A stretch of 64,000 nt of DNA from Desulfuromonadales bacterium (GTDB lineage Bacteria > Desulfobacterota > JAENJC01): positions 1 through 64,000 of the forward strand of contig CAKKSC010000005.1 in NCBI GenBank assembly GCA_919902985.1, in the 5' to 3' direction. Positions 9,801 to 17,393 of this stretch are shown here, in pieces. The notes under the pieces were generated by a model. It was not told the origin of the DNA and did no database searches. It worked only from the letters and a program-made list of their open reading frames with translations. Within the stretch, counting starts at the first letter, position 1, and each line of letters starts with the position of its first letter. Position numbers and translations under genes: made by a program.

Positions 9801-12587
9801 TCCGTCACGGCGGACAGGGCAAAATACGATCCCGGCATGACGGCGTCGGTGGTTTTGCAGTCTCCATTCCAGAAGGCCCGCGCCCTTGCCGTAATCGAAG
9901 TGCCTGAAGGAAATAAGTATCAGTGGGTTGACGTGGAAGGCGGCTCCGCTACCTTTAAAATAACCGTTGAAGGACATTACACGCCGCGCATTCCAGTTCA
10001 TTTCATCCTTATGCGCGGACGCATTCCAGGGACAGGTCCTTCAACTGGCAACAATATGGATATAGGGAAGCCGGAAACCATGGCTGCAACCGCCTGGCTG
10101 GAAGTGAACCCTGTCGCGAACCAGATGACGGTAGAGCTGGACTACCCTCCCACCGCCCGTCCGGGAGAAAAGATCAAGGTCGGGATTACTCTCAAAGACC
10201 CATCGGGCAAGCCCCTCTCCGGAGAGGTCACCCTCTGGCTGGTGGACCAGGCCGTCCTGGCGCTGGGCAAGGAGCAGCGTCTCGACCCCGTGCCTGATTT
10301 CATCCGCCAGGTCCGTTCCTTCTTGACCGCAAGAGATACCCGCAACCTGGCCTTCGGGAATATACCTTTCGCGGAAAACCCCGGCGGAGGCGCGGGAGTG
10401 GAGGAAGGGCTCCTGGATAAGGTCACGGTGAGAAAGAACTTCAAGACCGTTCCTTACTACAACCCGCTAATAACAGTAGCCTCCGACGGAAAGGCCACGG
10501 TGGAGGTGCAGCTTTCCGACGATCTGACCAACTTCAAGCTGCGGGCCAAGGCCGCATCGGGCCAGAGGCGTTTCGGTTACGCCGTGGGACATCTTGCTGT
10601 CAGACTGCCTCTCATAGTTCAGCCCGCCCTTCCCAGGTTTGTGCGTCCGGGCGACAGGTTCACCGCCGCGGCCATAGGAAGGGTGGTGGAAGGGAACGGA
10701 GGGGCCGGGGCTGCGGAGTATCAGGTGCAGGGGGCCAAGCTGACCGGCCCGTCCAGGCAGGATGTGAACTGGGCAAAGAACACCCCGGTCAAGATAGAAT
10801 TCCCGGTGGAAGTGACCCCTCCGGCTTATACTGCCGAAGGAAAGCCTTCCGTTCAGGAAGTGGCGTTCAAGGTAGGAGTGCTGAGAAGTTCAGACGGGGC
10901 GCGGGACGCCTTTGAGGTCAAGATCCCTCTCCGCGAAGACCGCACAAGGGTATCAAAAAGATCGTTTTCGGAGCTGAAGCCCAACGATCCTTTGACTATC
11001 CCGGAAGTAATTGAGAAGGCGCGGCCCGGCACGCTGAAACGCTCCGTCCTCATATCTGATCAGCCGGATCTCATAAAAATGGCGGCAGGCCTCGACTTTT
11101 TCATGCACTATCCTTACGGCTGCACGGAGCAGCAGATCAGCCGCGCAAGGTCTTACATTGGCCTACGGAAATTCAGGTCATTATTGAAGCAGGGAGGCTC
11201 TGAAAAGGAGATTAACCGCGTAGTCAACGAAGCATTGAAACAGATACCCACAGTAATAGACCGCAACGACCTGGTCGCATACTGGCCGGGCTCTCAGGGT
11301 TACGTCAGCCTGACGGCCTGGACGGTGCAGTTCATGACAGAGGCCAAGGAGGCAGGGTTTGCCATTGATGAAAAACTTTACGAAAAACTGATGAATTCCC
11401 TTGAGAGGTCTCTCAGGTCCGACTACGGGAACTTCATAGACGGAGAGTCTTTTGCAGAGCGGGTATGGGCGCTACTGGCCCTCACCCAGGCAGGGAGGCA
11501 CAATTCGGCATATGCCGCAGAGCTGGCGAGAAAGGCCCAGTTCCTGAACCTTGACAGTATAGCATCGGTGCTCTATTCATTCGCCCTGGCAGGCCAGAAG
11601 ACCTCTACAACAGACCAACTTGAGAAAGCCTTGTGGGACGGGATTATTGTCCGTCTGTACCAGGGCCGCGAGATATATGGAGGCTTGCAGGAGAAGCAGT
11701 TGTCCCGCAACGGCCTTATCCTCCCCACCGAGACCCGTACGATGGCGCAGATCACCCGCGCAGTGGCGCGTTACGAGCCTAACAATAAAAAGCTCCCTCT
11801 TCTGGTTGATTCCTTAGTCACTCTCGGCAGGGACGACGGGTGGGGGACCACCAATGCCAACGCTGAGGCCCTTCTGGCCCTCTCCGAGATTCTTAAACCA
11901 CCCTACTCGGGTGCGAAGGCGGCCACAGTTAAGGTAAAACTGGATGGCAAGGAGCAGACCGTACAGCTGGGGGCGGACCTGCCCGTGGGTTATGTGGCGG
12001 GCACAAGTGCGGCAGCAGGTGAGGCCGTCCTCCAGGGAAAAGCGGACCGGCCTGTTGCTGTAAGGGTTGATACATCCTATGTCCCTGCCGCGGATGGCAG
12101 TCAGGTGGCGGCGCAAAGCAGCGGATTTGTGGTGACGAGGGAAATTCTTCTGGTCAGAAAGGACGCCCCGCCGGTAAAGATACCTTTGAACGAGGCAGGC
12201 TCGATCCAGAAATTCGAGATTGGCGACATAGTTGAAGAGCATGTTCAGGTTGTGAATCCCAAGGAACGCCACTATGTGGCAGTGACAGCCCCGCTGGCTG
12301 CAGGGATGGATCCACTGAACCCGAGACTGGCTACGGCCCCGCCGGAGGCAGCACCAGCCGGCAAGACAACGCAGACCCCGACATATGAAGCGTACCAGGA
12401 TGACCAGGCCGCTTTCTATTACAATGTGCTTCCGGCCGGGACGTATGACTTTTATTTCAGGACCCGCGCCACCGTTGCCGGAACATTCATCCAGCCTCCC
12501 GCAAAGGCTGAAATGATGTATGACGCGGCTGTTTTCGGGAATTCCAACGGGGCTGGGATCGTCATCAGTGGGAAAATGGAAAAATGA
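6807..12587 (+). CDS. Bacterial alpha-2-macroglobulin (YfhM-like), thioester type
   Basis: About 1926 residues from the ATG at 6807, chosen because CTGGAG lies 8 bp upstream and the next residues form a signal peptide (VLSLLILAVPVTAGAA). The preceding in-frame ATG at 6759 lies inside the palindrome. The order fits the family: MG-type beta domains, a bait-like region, a hinge reading LWLVDQAVLALG near residue 1145, then the thioester motif YGCTEQQ near 1440 followed by an alpha-helical terpenoid-cyclase-like domain and a C-terminal receptor-like domain. The Cys and Gln of CxEQ are intact, so it should covalently trap attacking proteases. E. coli YfhM is a lipoprotein; here I see no lipobox cysteine. 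It is followed at once by pbpC, the classic pairing for repair of a breached wall. Confidence 0.94.
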   Translation: MNVIIRMVLSLLILAVPVTAGAANYRPVVTKTTIIPEKFLRRWDPVTIFFPKDVGLANGGPEDHPGKLVTVDKEQPGAYRWLDSRTLQFQPSEPWPSLSRFTWTVEGGSTILFTLMEAPVSTIPAAKSEGLEQVNEITLTFAEPLNAKALADMISLELRPLPGVGADKAYWLTKNDFTIKVMERFSRSDKATYVLTLKEPVPAGTKVIVHMRLALDDKETQSFTEFSFSTAEPFRVTALGTRGKRYPVTLEGSHYTREQAISGESERSIVVDFSSTPNLEADALTLAGRNLVRLTPSVGKLAYRLEGSQLVVGGDFAMDTLYKISLSPVPIKDMHGKNLEMKGKSDLFVYFQPKGSYVRLGAGQGIAERFGIQTIPVDGRGEERVDLRIYPISPLDRSFWPFVRQPLETNDSIRPPGPGEEPRPFIAPEGSPSASELMRQISVLGSPPVSALVTLPLRKDGGSASFGLDLTPHLAKIAGKGRPGTYLVGLRDVGAGSRRSWMRLQVTDLSLTTMEEPDAVKFVVTSLSTAMPVAKANVRLEGTLRDHDKRSWVTLAEGTTDASGIFRWSAPGNNDSFIRRIIQRIVVEKENDVLVLDTSNPPEEYFDNQWSVNRSPWLQWAYEKLTGRGPQSEVVAHIFTERPVYRPEEEVHIKGYLRKLEKGQLSPVKADCWLIVQGPGDLSWKYPVKMTDVGSFYHKFSEKDLPTGVYTAHLEDSERKEHYGNVTFQMEAYRLPLFEVNLHSPDRVSLDKEFEVKLTASYYAGGKVSGQPLEWRVTQYPYVWNPKKREGFLYSSDGRFSRTERFQASPTIEKQEKTSEDGSASIILNPAIELTAQPRTYMVEATVTGADDQTVTASKSIVALPAFVLGLKVPRYIEKAREITPEIIAVGPDDDLLAGKDVTVRLLRREWHSALRASDFSDGVAKYLTDVVDEKVTETKVKSGDGPVKVKLPISRSGVYIVELEARDRLDRAQVVRVDLYAGGDQPVAWAKPVSKVFSVTADRAKYDPGMTASVVLQSPFQKARALAVIEVPEGNKYQWVDVEGGSATFKITVEGHYTPRIPVHFILMRGRIPGTGPSTGNNMDIGKPETMAATAWLEVNPVANQMTVELDYPPTARPGEKIKVGITLKDPSGKPLSGEVTLWLVDQAVLALGKEQRLDPVPDFIRQVRSFLTARDTRNLAFGNIPFAENPGGGAGVEEGLLDKVTVRKNFKTVPYYNPLITVASDGKATVEVQLSDDLTNFKLRAKAASGQRRFGYAVGHLAVRLPLIVQPALPRFVRPGDRFTAAAIGRVVEGNGGAGAAEYQVQGAKLTGPSRQDVNWAKNTPVKIEFPVEVTPPAYTAEGKPSVQEVAFKVGVLRSSDGARDAFEVKIPLREDRTRVSKRSFSELKPNDPLTIPEVIEKARPGTLKRSVLISDQPDLIKMAAGLDFFMHYPYGCTEQQISRARSYIGLRKFRSLLKQGGSEKEINRVVNEALKQIPTVIDRNDLVAYWPGSQGYVSLTAWTVQFMTEAKEAGFAIDEKLYEKLMNSLERSLRSDYGNFIDGESFAERVWALLALTQAGRHNSAYAAELARKAQFLNLDSIASVLYSFALAGQKTSTTDQLEKALWDGIIVRLYQGREIYGGLQEKQLSRNGLILPTETRTMAQITRAVARYEPNNKKLPLLVDSLVTLGRDDGWGTTNANAEALLALSEILKPPYSGAKAATVKVKLDGKEQTVQLGADLPVGYVAGTSAAAGEAVLQGKADRPVAVRVDTSYVPAADGSQVAAQSSGFVVTREILLVRKDAPPVKIPLNEAGSIQKFEIGDIVEEHVQVVNPKERHYVAVTAPLAAGMDPLNPRLATAPPEAAPAGKTTQTPTYEAYQDDQAAFYYNVLPAGTYDFYFRTRATVAGTFIQPPAKAEMMYDAAVFGNSNGAGIVISGKMEK

Positions 12588-12589
12588 GG

Positions 12590-12617
12590 GTAGAGACGCA
12601 AAATCTTGCGTCTCTAT
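12590..12617. repeat. 28-bp palindrome, copy 2
   Basis: Same arms and AATC loop as the copy at 6743, with one mismatch at the last base (T for C). It begins 2 bp after the macroglobulin stop and ends 9 bp before the pbpC start, so the two copies bracket the macroglobulin gene. Confidence 0.9.
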
Positions 12618-12626
12618 TTACCGTGC

Positions 12627-15035
12627 ATGTTTGAGACATTGATACAATTTGTTCGACGTCACTCCCGGTTTTTTGCCTGCGCGGGAATATTCTTTCTTGC
12701 CGTATTCTTTTTGCTTGCAGGCATTGCGTACCGGCGCGCTCAGTTGATTTCGCCTGACTCGACCTACTTTTTGCGCGACAGGCATGGCAGGTTCCTGGGC
12801 GAAGTGGGCGCGCCCCCGGACGGGGAATACGGCTACTGGAGGCTGGAGGAAATGCCGAAGCGGATTGCTGCTGCCACTCTTGCCGTGGAAGACAGGAGGT
12901 TCCAGAGCCATCCTGGAGTTGATCCATTGGCCGTCATCAGGGCCGCATATCAGAATGTCATCCATCTGAAACGGGTTTCCGGCGCTTCCACAATAGCGAT
13001 GCAGATAGCCCGGATGCAGAATCCGGGCAGGAGAGGTTACTGGCGAAAGGCGACAGAGGCGCTGACCGCCCTGATAATTACCGGAAGATACAGCCGGGAT
13101 GAGATACTAAGCCATTATTTTCGCATTATTCCTTATGGGAACAGGATACACGGCATTTCTTACGCCGCAAGACGGTATCTGGACAAACCGGTTGAAGACC
13201 TGAGCTGGGCGGAGACGGCATTTCTGGCCGCCATACCTCAGACCCCCAAGCGCATGAACCCTTTTTCTGAGGATGGAAGGCAGCGCGCCGCTATCCGGGG
13301 GAAACGGATACTGGAGCTCCTTTACAGAGACAAGACCATTAACCGCGAGGAGTTCGATCTGGCCTGTCTGCAAATAAAAGAACTTCATGTCCCGCGCCCC
13401 GGTATCAGGCCGGAAGAGGCGATGCACGCCCTCTTGCAACTGGAAGGGATCCTGAAGAATAAGGAGGCGCACCGCCTTTCTCGATACCGGTATATAATCA
13501 CCACTTCCCTCGACCTTGACCTACAAAATGAAATTTCCTATATCACAGCGGAGTCCGTGGCAGGATGGGAGGCCCAGGGGGCAAGGAACGCGGCGGCCAT
13601 TGTTGTGGACAGGGAGAGCAACGAGATACTTTCCTGGGTCGGTTCCACCGGCTATTTTAACAAAACCAATGCCGGGGCCATTGATTACTCGGCCCTTCCC
13701 CGTTCTCCCGGGAGCGCCCTGAAGCCTTTTTTTTACGCCCTGGCGCTTGAAAACAGGGAGATAACCCCCGCCACCATCCTGAATGACCTTGAACGGGGAC
13801 CGGGCGGGATGGTGAACTCGGACGCGACGTTCATGGGCCCCATGCTTCCCCGCGTCGCCCTGGCCAATTCGCGCAATGTCCCCGCGGCAGATATCCTTGA
13901 GAAGATCGGGATCGAAAGAGGGTATGGCCTTCTGCGAACGATGGGGCTTCATGACGGCTCAGCGCCTGCCGATCGTTATGGGGTGGGGCTTGCCATAGGT
14001 AACATGCCGGTTACCCTCGAAAAAGTGGTGCGGGCCTATTCCGTATTGTCGCGGGACGGCATACTGAATGATCTTGTGTGGTTTGAAGGACAGAAGAATA
14101 GTGAGTCGAGACGCATTCTGTCGGAGGAGACGACCAGGCAGATCGCCCTTTTCCTGTCGGACCCCATGGCCCGTTTGCCGGGTTTTGCCCGCATGAGCGC
14201 CCTGGAGTTCCCGTTTCCTGTGGCGATCAAGACCGGTACTTCCTCCAATTTTAGGGACGCCTGGGCAGTGGCGTATTCATCGCGTTATCTGGTGGGTGCG
14301 TGGGTGGGAGACCCTGATTATCAGCCGATGAACCGCCTGACAGGTTCCGCGTCCGCGGCGGAGCTGGTGAAGAAGATATTGACCTATCTGCAGGCGGATG
14401 AGACGAAAGGATTGAACGACCTCTCATTTCCATCTCCCCGTGGCTACAAAGAGGCGCGCATATGTGCCCTCACAGGCGACCTGGCCGTTGACGCCTGCGA
14501 CAGGGTATTTACGGAGTGGTTCCGTCCAACGGAAATTCCCATCGATAATTGTCGAGCGCACATCCGTCTTGCCATTGATACCAGAACTGGCAGGCCCGCT
14601 ACGCGTATAACGCCAGGGGAGTATGTGGAGGTAAAGACCTTTGTCGATCTGCCCCCCATCTATGGCGAGTGGGCCGTAGCTGCCGGGATCAACCTCATGC
14701 CGAAAAAGTTCGATCTTTCATCCTTTGCATCTCGGGAGCCTGAATCTACGCCGTTCGGCGACAAAAATATTCGAATGAGCATTATTTCCCCAGAAAACGG
14801 CTTGCGTCTGATACCCGATCCGGAGACCCCCGCGGACCAATCCACCGTTGCGCTCCGCGCAGCCGTCAATCCCGTAGTTCCACAGTTGTTGTGGTACGTT
14901 GACGGCAAACCTTTTAAGCTGGCAGACTATCCATACACTTCACGCCTTAATCTGACTCCGGGAGAGCATATTATCCAGGCAGGCCTCCCCAATTCTCCCG
15001 TCACCTCAGGAAGGGTCAAGATTATAGTACAGTGA
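12627..15035 (+). CDS. pbpC: Penicillin-binding protein 1C (transglycosylase/transpeptidase)
   Basis: 802 residues from the ATG at 12627. A start at 12606 is possible but would be inside the palindrome. One N-terminal membrane segment (FFACAGIFFLAVFFLLAGIAY) anchors it. Next comes a GT51 glycosyltransferase domain with AVEDRRFQSHPGVD and GASTIAMQIARM. The transpeptidase domain has all three active-site motifs: SPGSALK (SxxK), NSRN (SxN) and IKTGTS (KTG). A C-terminal beta domain of the PBP1C type ends the protein. It polymerises and cross-links peptidoglycan on the outer face of the inner membrane. Pairing with alpha-2-macroglobulin matches E. coli yfhM-pbpC, where the pair is thought to defend and repair the envelope after protease or lysozyme attack. 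Confidence 0.94.
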   Translation: MFETLIQFVRRHSRFFACAGIFFLAVFFLLAGIAYRRAQLISPDSTYFLRDRHGRFLGEVGAPPDGEYGYWRLEEMPKRIAAATLAVEDRRFQSHPGVDPLAVIRAAYQNVIHLKRVSGASTIAMQIARMQNPGRRGYWRKATEALTALIITGRYSRDEILSHYFRIIPYGNRIHGISYAARRYLDKPVEDLSWAETAFLAAIPQTPKRMNPFSEDGRQRAAIRGKRILELLYRDKTINREEFDLACLQIKELHVPRPGIRPEEAMHALLQLEGILKNKEAHRLSRYRYIITTSLDLDLQNEISYITAESVAGWEAQGARNAAAIVVDRESNEILSWVGSTGYFNKTNAGAIDYSALPRSPGSALKPFFYALALENREITPATILNDLERGPGGMVNSDATFMGPMLPRVALANSRNVPAADILEKIGIERGYGLLRTMGLHDGSAPADRYGVGLAIGNMPVTLEKVVRAYSVLSRDGILNDLVWFEGQKNSESRRILSEETTRQIALFLSDPMARLPGFARMSALEFPFPVAIKTGTSSNFRDAWAVAYSSRYLVGAWVGDPDYQPMNRLTGSASAAELVKKILTYLQADETKGLNDLSFPSPRGYKEARICALTGDLAVDACDRVFTEWFRPTEIPIDNCRAHIRLAIDTRTGRPATRITPGEYVEVKTFVDLPPIYGEWAVAAGINLMPKKFDLSSFASREPESTPFGDKNIRMSIISPENGLRLIPDPETPADQSTVALRAAVNPVVPQLLWYVDGKPFKLADYPYTSRLNLTPGEHIIQAGLPNSPVTSGRVKIIVQ

Positions 15036-15170
15036 GGTGCAGCCGTCGCTTTGTTCAATTATCATCAAATGCAAAATAAATGCTGCTGAGAAAGCCATAT
15101 TCCTTGATACCACCGACTCCCATATTGTCATTACTTCGAGCCAGATATCAGGGATCAGGAGGAGGCAGAG

Positions 15171-15200
15171 ATGCTTAAAGTTGCCGTAATAGGCGCGACG
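15171..15200 (+). pseudogene. argC 5' relic (first ten codons)
   Basis: An AGGAGGAGG ribosome site is followed by the ATG at 15171 and MLKVAVIGAT, the canonical start of N-acetyl-gamma-glutamyl-phosphate reductase (ArgC), just before the expected Gly-rich NAD(P)-loop continuation. After 15200 the homology ends and the frame stops at 15216. In many Deltaproteobacteria and Nitrospirota argC follows rplM-rpsI, and this window has an rpsI tail at 886-986, so the pair may mark an old rpsI-argC junction. Ten residues is little evidence, but the strong ribosome site supports it. Confidence 0.55.
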
Positions 15201-15248
15201 GTTTCTATTCTTAAATGACATGCGGCGCTTTTTGGTGTTAGCAAAAAT

Positions 15249-15284
15249 TCAAAAGTGCACTCTTTAAAGATCAAAAGTGCACTC
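15249..15284. repeat. Direct repeat TCAAAAGTGCACTC x2
   Basis: Identical 14-mers at 15249-15262 and 15271-15284, 22 bp start to start, just upstream of the truncated transposase gene. They are probably transposase-binding motifs at the element's left end. The interval 15036-15336 otherwise holds only the argC relic. Confidence 0.7.
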
Positions 15285-15336
15285 CTCCATGTTATCTTTG
15301 GGTAAGGATTTCAAATCAAACGTGGAGGGGAAAAGA

Positions 15337-15717
15337 ATGGTAGATCAGATTCACAAAAGGCTCACAGATGAGCAAGTAAAGGCTATTCTGGAAAGGTATG
15401 TCAGGAAAGAGATTAATGCAGGGTATGCGATGGGCTTGCTTGATCTGAAACGGCGTCAGTTCTTTAAATGGGTTAAGAAGTACAAAGAAGACCCTGCTGG
15501 ATTTAGCATTGAGTACCATCGCAATGGAAAGAGCCGTGGGATCAGTGAATCTCTTAAAGAAAACATCCTTGGTGAGCTGAGACTGGAAAAGACATTGATA
15601 GACGATCCCTCTATGCCGGTCAGGTTCTATAACTACAGCTTCATAAAAGATCAGTTAAAGAAGAATCATCGGCAAGATCTATCGGTTCCCACAATAATTG
15701 ACCTCTGCTGTCAATAG
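15337..15717 (+). pseudogene. Transposase N-terminal half, cut by IS3 debris
   Basis: The ATG at 15337 follows GGAGGGG and starts MVDQIHKRLTDEQVKAILER. The helix-turn-helix part (YAMGLLDLKRRQFFKWVKKY) and a following linker look like the DNA-binding half of a DDE-type integrase/transposase. Protein-like sequence continues to about LSVPTII (15702), then five unrelated residues and a stop as the reading frame enters the end of an IS3-family element. No catalytic domain remains, so it is inactive. I could not assign the exact family. Confidence 0.7.
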
Positions 15718-16868
15718 TGGACACGAAATGACTCATGCTGCACATTGCCTTTCATAAAACTGTTGTTCATAGACTGCTGGGGATAAATACCCCAGTCTCG
15801 CCTGTCGCCGTTGCCTGTTGTAGAAAATCTCGATGTATTCAGTGATCTCCTGTATTGCCTCTCGCCTGCTTGTGTAACGGCTGTGATGGACAAGCTCGTT
15901 CTTGAGCGTTCCCCAGAAACTCTCCATCGGGGCATTGTAGTAGCAGTTACCCTTACGACTCATTGACGCCCTCATCCCGAGATGGTCAAGAAGCTCTCTG
16001 TATTCGTAGGAGCAGTACTGACTCCCTCTGTCAGAGTGGTGAATCAGGCCCGTTGATGGACGTTTTCCTGCCACTGCGCGCAGCAGGGATTTGTTGACCA
16101 GTTCCTTAGTCATGCTGGCGTCCATCGCATATCCCACAATTTCACCGTTAAAAATATCCTTGTGCCCAGCAAGATAGAGCCAACCTTCGTCGGTCGGGAT
16201 ATAGGTAATGTCCGTCACCCATACCTTGTTCGGTGCCGTTGCCACAAACTTCTGTTCCAGCAGGTTTTCTGCAACCGGCAATTTATGTTTTGAGTTGGTC
16301 GTAGCCTTGAATTTACGCTTTTGCTTGCAGAAAATACCAAGCTTTTTCCTGATGCGCCTTATCCTGCAAATGCCCACTTTTACACCGTGATCAGACATAT
16401 CTTGCTGTAATCTCTCAGTACCGCAAGTTTCACGGGTACGCTTATGCGCAGCTCTTATCTCCACTTCCAGTCGACCTTCTTCCTGGGCTCGCTTTGAAAG
16501 GGGACGACTGAGCCATGAGTAGTAACCGCTTGCCGATACTCTGAAAACCCGGCACATCAGTGGTATAGGGTATTGGAGTCGTATTCCTTCCATTATCGCG
16601 TATCTGGCAGTGACTCCTTCGCAAAATACGCGGCCGCTTTTTTTAACAGGTCTCTCTCCATCTTTACTTCTGCCAGCTCTCTCTTTGTTCTGGCCAGGGC
16701 CAACTCTACTTCAGAAAGTGGTTTATGGTTTATGCCGACATCTCCAAGTTTTCCTGCCTTATAAGCCTTTACCCATGTGTTTAGTGTAGAAGGCGGCAAT
16801 GATAACCTGCGTCCTGCTTCAGGAACCGACAGCCCTCCTTCTGTAACTAATTTTACTGCTTCTACCCG
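15697..16868 (-). mobile_element. IS3-family element, missing its orfA-side end
   Basis: Contains overlapping orfA and orfB of the IS3 family on the minus strand. The orfB-side end lies near 15697-15720, where TGTCAATAGTGGACAC resembles an IS3 terminus. On the orfA side, transposase homology stops near 16868 and the sequence passes directly into a sigma-54 activator gene with no matching inverted repeat. No target duplication is visible. The element therefore looks truncated and joined to foreign DNA by deletion. Confidence 0.78.
15733..16593 (-). CDS. IS3-family transposase orfB (integrase domain)
   Basis: 286 residues with an N-terminal HTH_21-like segment (CRVFRVSASGYYSWLSRPLS) and an rve integrase core. 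The DDE residues are visible in WVTDITYI, HSDRGSQYCS and MESFWGTLKNE. It is normally made by a -1 ribosomal frameshift from orfA: a run of seven A followed by G (16637-16644 on the minus strand) is the expected A_AAA_AAG slippery site. The -1 frame from there is open into orfB without a stop. The domain is intact, but the element has lost an end. Confidence 0.92.
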   Translation of the reverse strand: MEGIRLQYPIPLMCRVFRVSASGYYSWLSRPLSKRAQEEGRLEVEIRAAHKRTRETCGTERLQQDMSDHGVKVGICRIRRIRKKLGIFCKQKRKFKATTNSKHKLPVAENLLEQKFVATAPNKVWVTDITYIPTDEGWLYLAGHKDIFNGEIVGYAMDASMTKELVNKSLLRAVAGKRPSTGLIHHSDRGSQYCSYEYRELLDHLGMRASMSRKGNCYYNAPMESFWGTLKNELVHHSRYTSRREAIQEITEYIEIFYNRQRRQARLGYLSPAVYEQQFYERQCAA

Positions 16869-16907
16869 AAATGAGGATTGTAGCAGCGACCAACAGGGAC
16901 ATTCCAA
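16593..16907 (-). CDS. IS3-family transposase orfA, 5' end replaced
   Basis: The core (FRVEAVKLVTEGGLSVPEA, then a leucine-zipper-like KMERDLLKKA) is the HTH_Tnp_1 DNA-binding protein of IS3 elements. The first dozen residues (MECPCWSLLQSS) are not family-like. They are the antisense of a sigma-54 activator's conserved ATNRD region, so the true start and ribosome site are lost. Its stop overlaps the orfB start. Translation from this ATG is doubtful. Confidence 0.75.
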   Translation of the reverse strand: MECPCWSLLQSSFRVEAVKLVTEGGLSVPEAGRRLSLPPSTLNTWVKAYKAGKLGDVGINHKPLSEVELALARTKRELAEVKMERDLLKKAAAYFAKESLPDTR

Positions 16908-17375
16908 AATTGGTGGCAGAAGGCAGGTTCAGGGCAGACCTTTTCTACCGCCTGAAGGTGATAACTATAGACATCCCGCCCCTCAGGGAAAGGAGGGAGG
17001 ATATGATTACACTATCGGAAAGGCCAATTCTGAGGTGCACAAGGAGATAAAGGCAGTGACTCCTGATGTTATGAGTATGTTTCTGAGATACGACTGGAAA
17101 GGGAACATAAGGGAGTTGGAAAATGTCGTCTACAGGGGCGTCTTGATGGCAAGGGGAAATGTGATACTGAAAGAACACGTCCCTGAATTGGATCTCTCCC
17201 CAACTCCAGCTAAGTCAGGGAGTGTTGACTTTATAAGGTCGTTGGACGATATGCGATAGAGAAGACATTACGGTTTACCAACTGGAACAAGAGTAAGGCA
17301 TGTGAGCTTCTAAAGATACCAAGGCCCAGGCTTGACAGGAAGATAAAGAAATACGGCCTGAAAAGGCAGGCGTAA
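16868..17375 (+). pseudogene. Sigma-54-dependent activator, 3' relic in three frames
   Basis: Immediately next to the IS3 debris the plus strand reads IVAATNRDIPKLVAEGRFRA, then DLFYRLKVITIDIPPLRERR, the conserved AAA+ segment of NtrC-type enhancer-binding proteins. A second frame continues (IGKANSEVHKEIKAVTPDVM, then WKGNIRELENVVYRG, the sensor-2 WPGNIREL region) to a stop at 17259. A third frame gives the Fis-type helix-turn-helix end, FTNWNKSKACELLKIPRPRL to a stop at 17375. Two frameshifts and loss of the whole 5' half make it a pseudogene. Confidence 0.88.
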
Positions 17376-17393
17376 ATTACCAGTGACCGGTGT

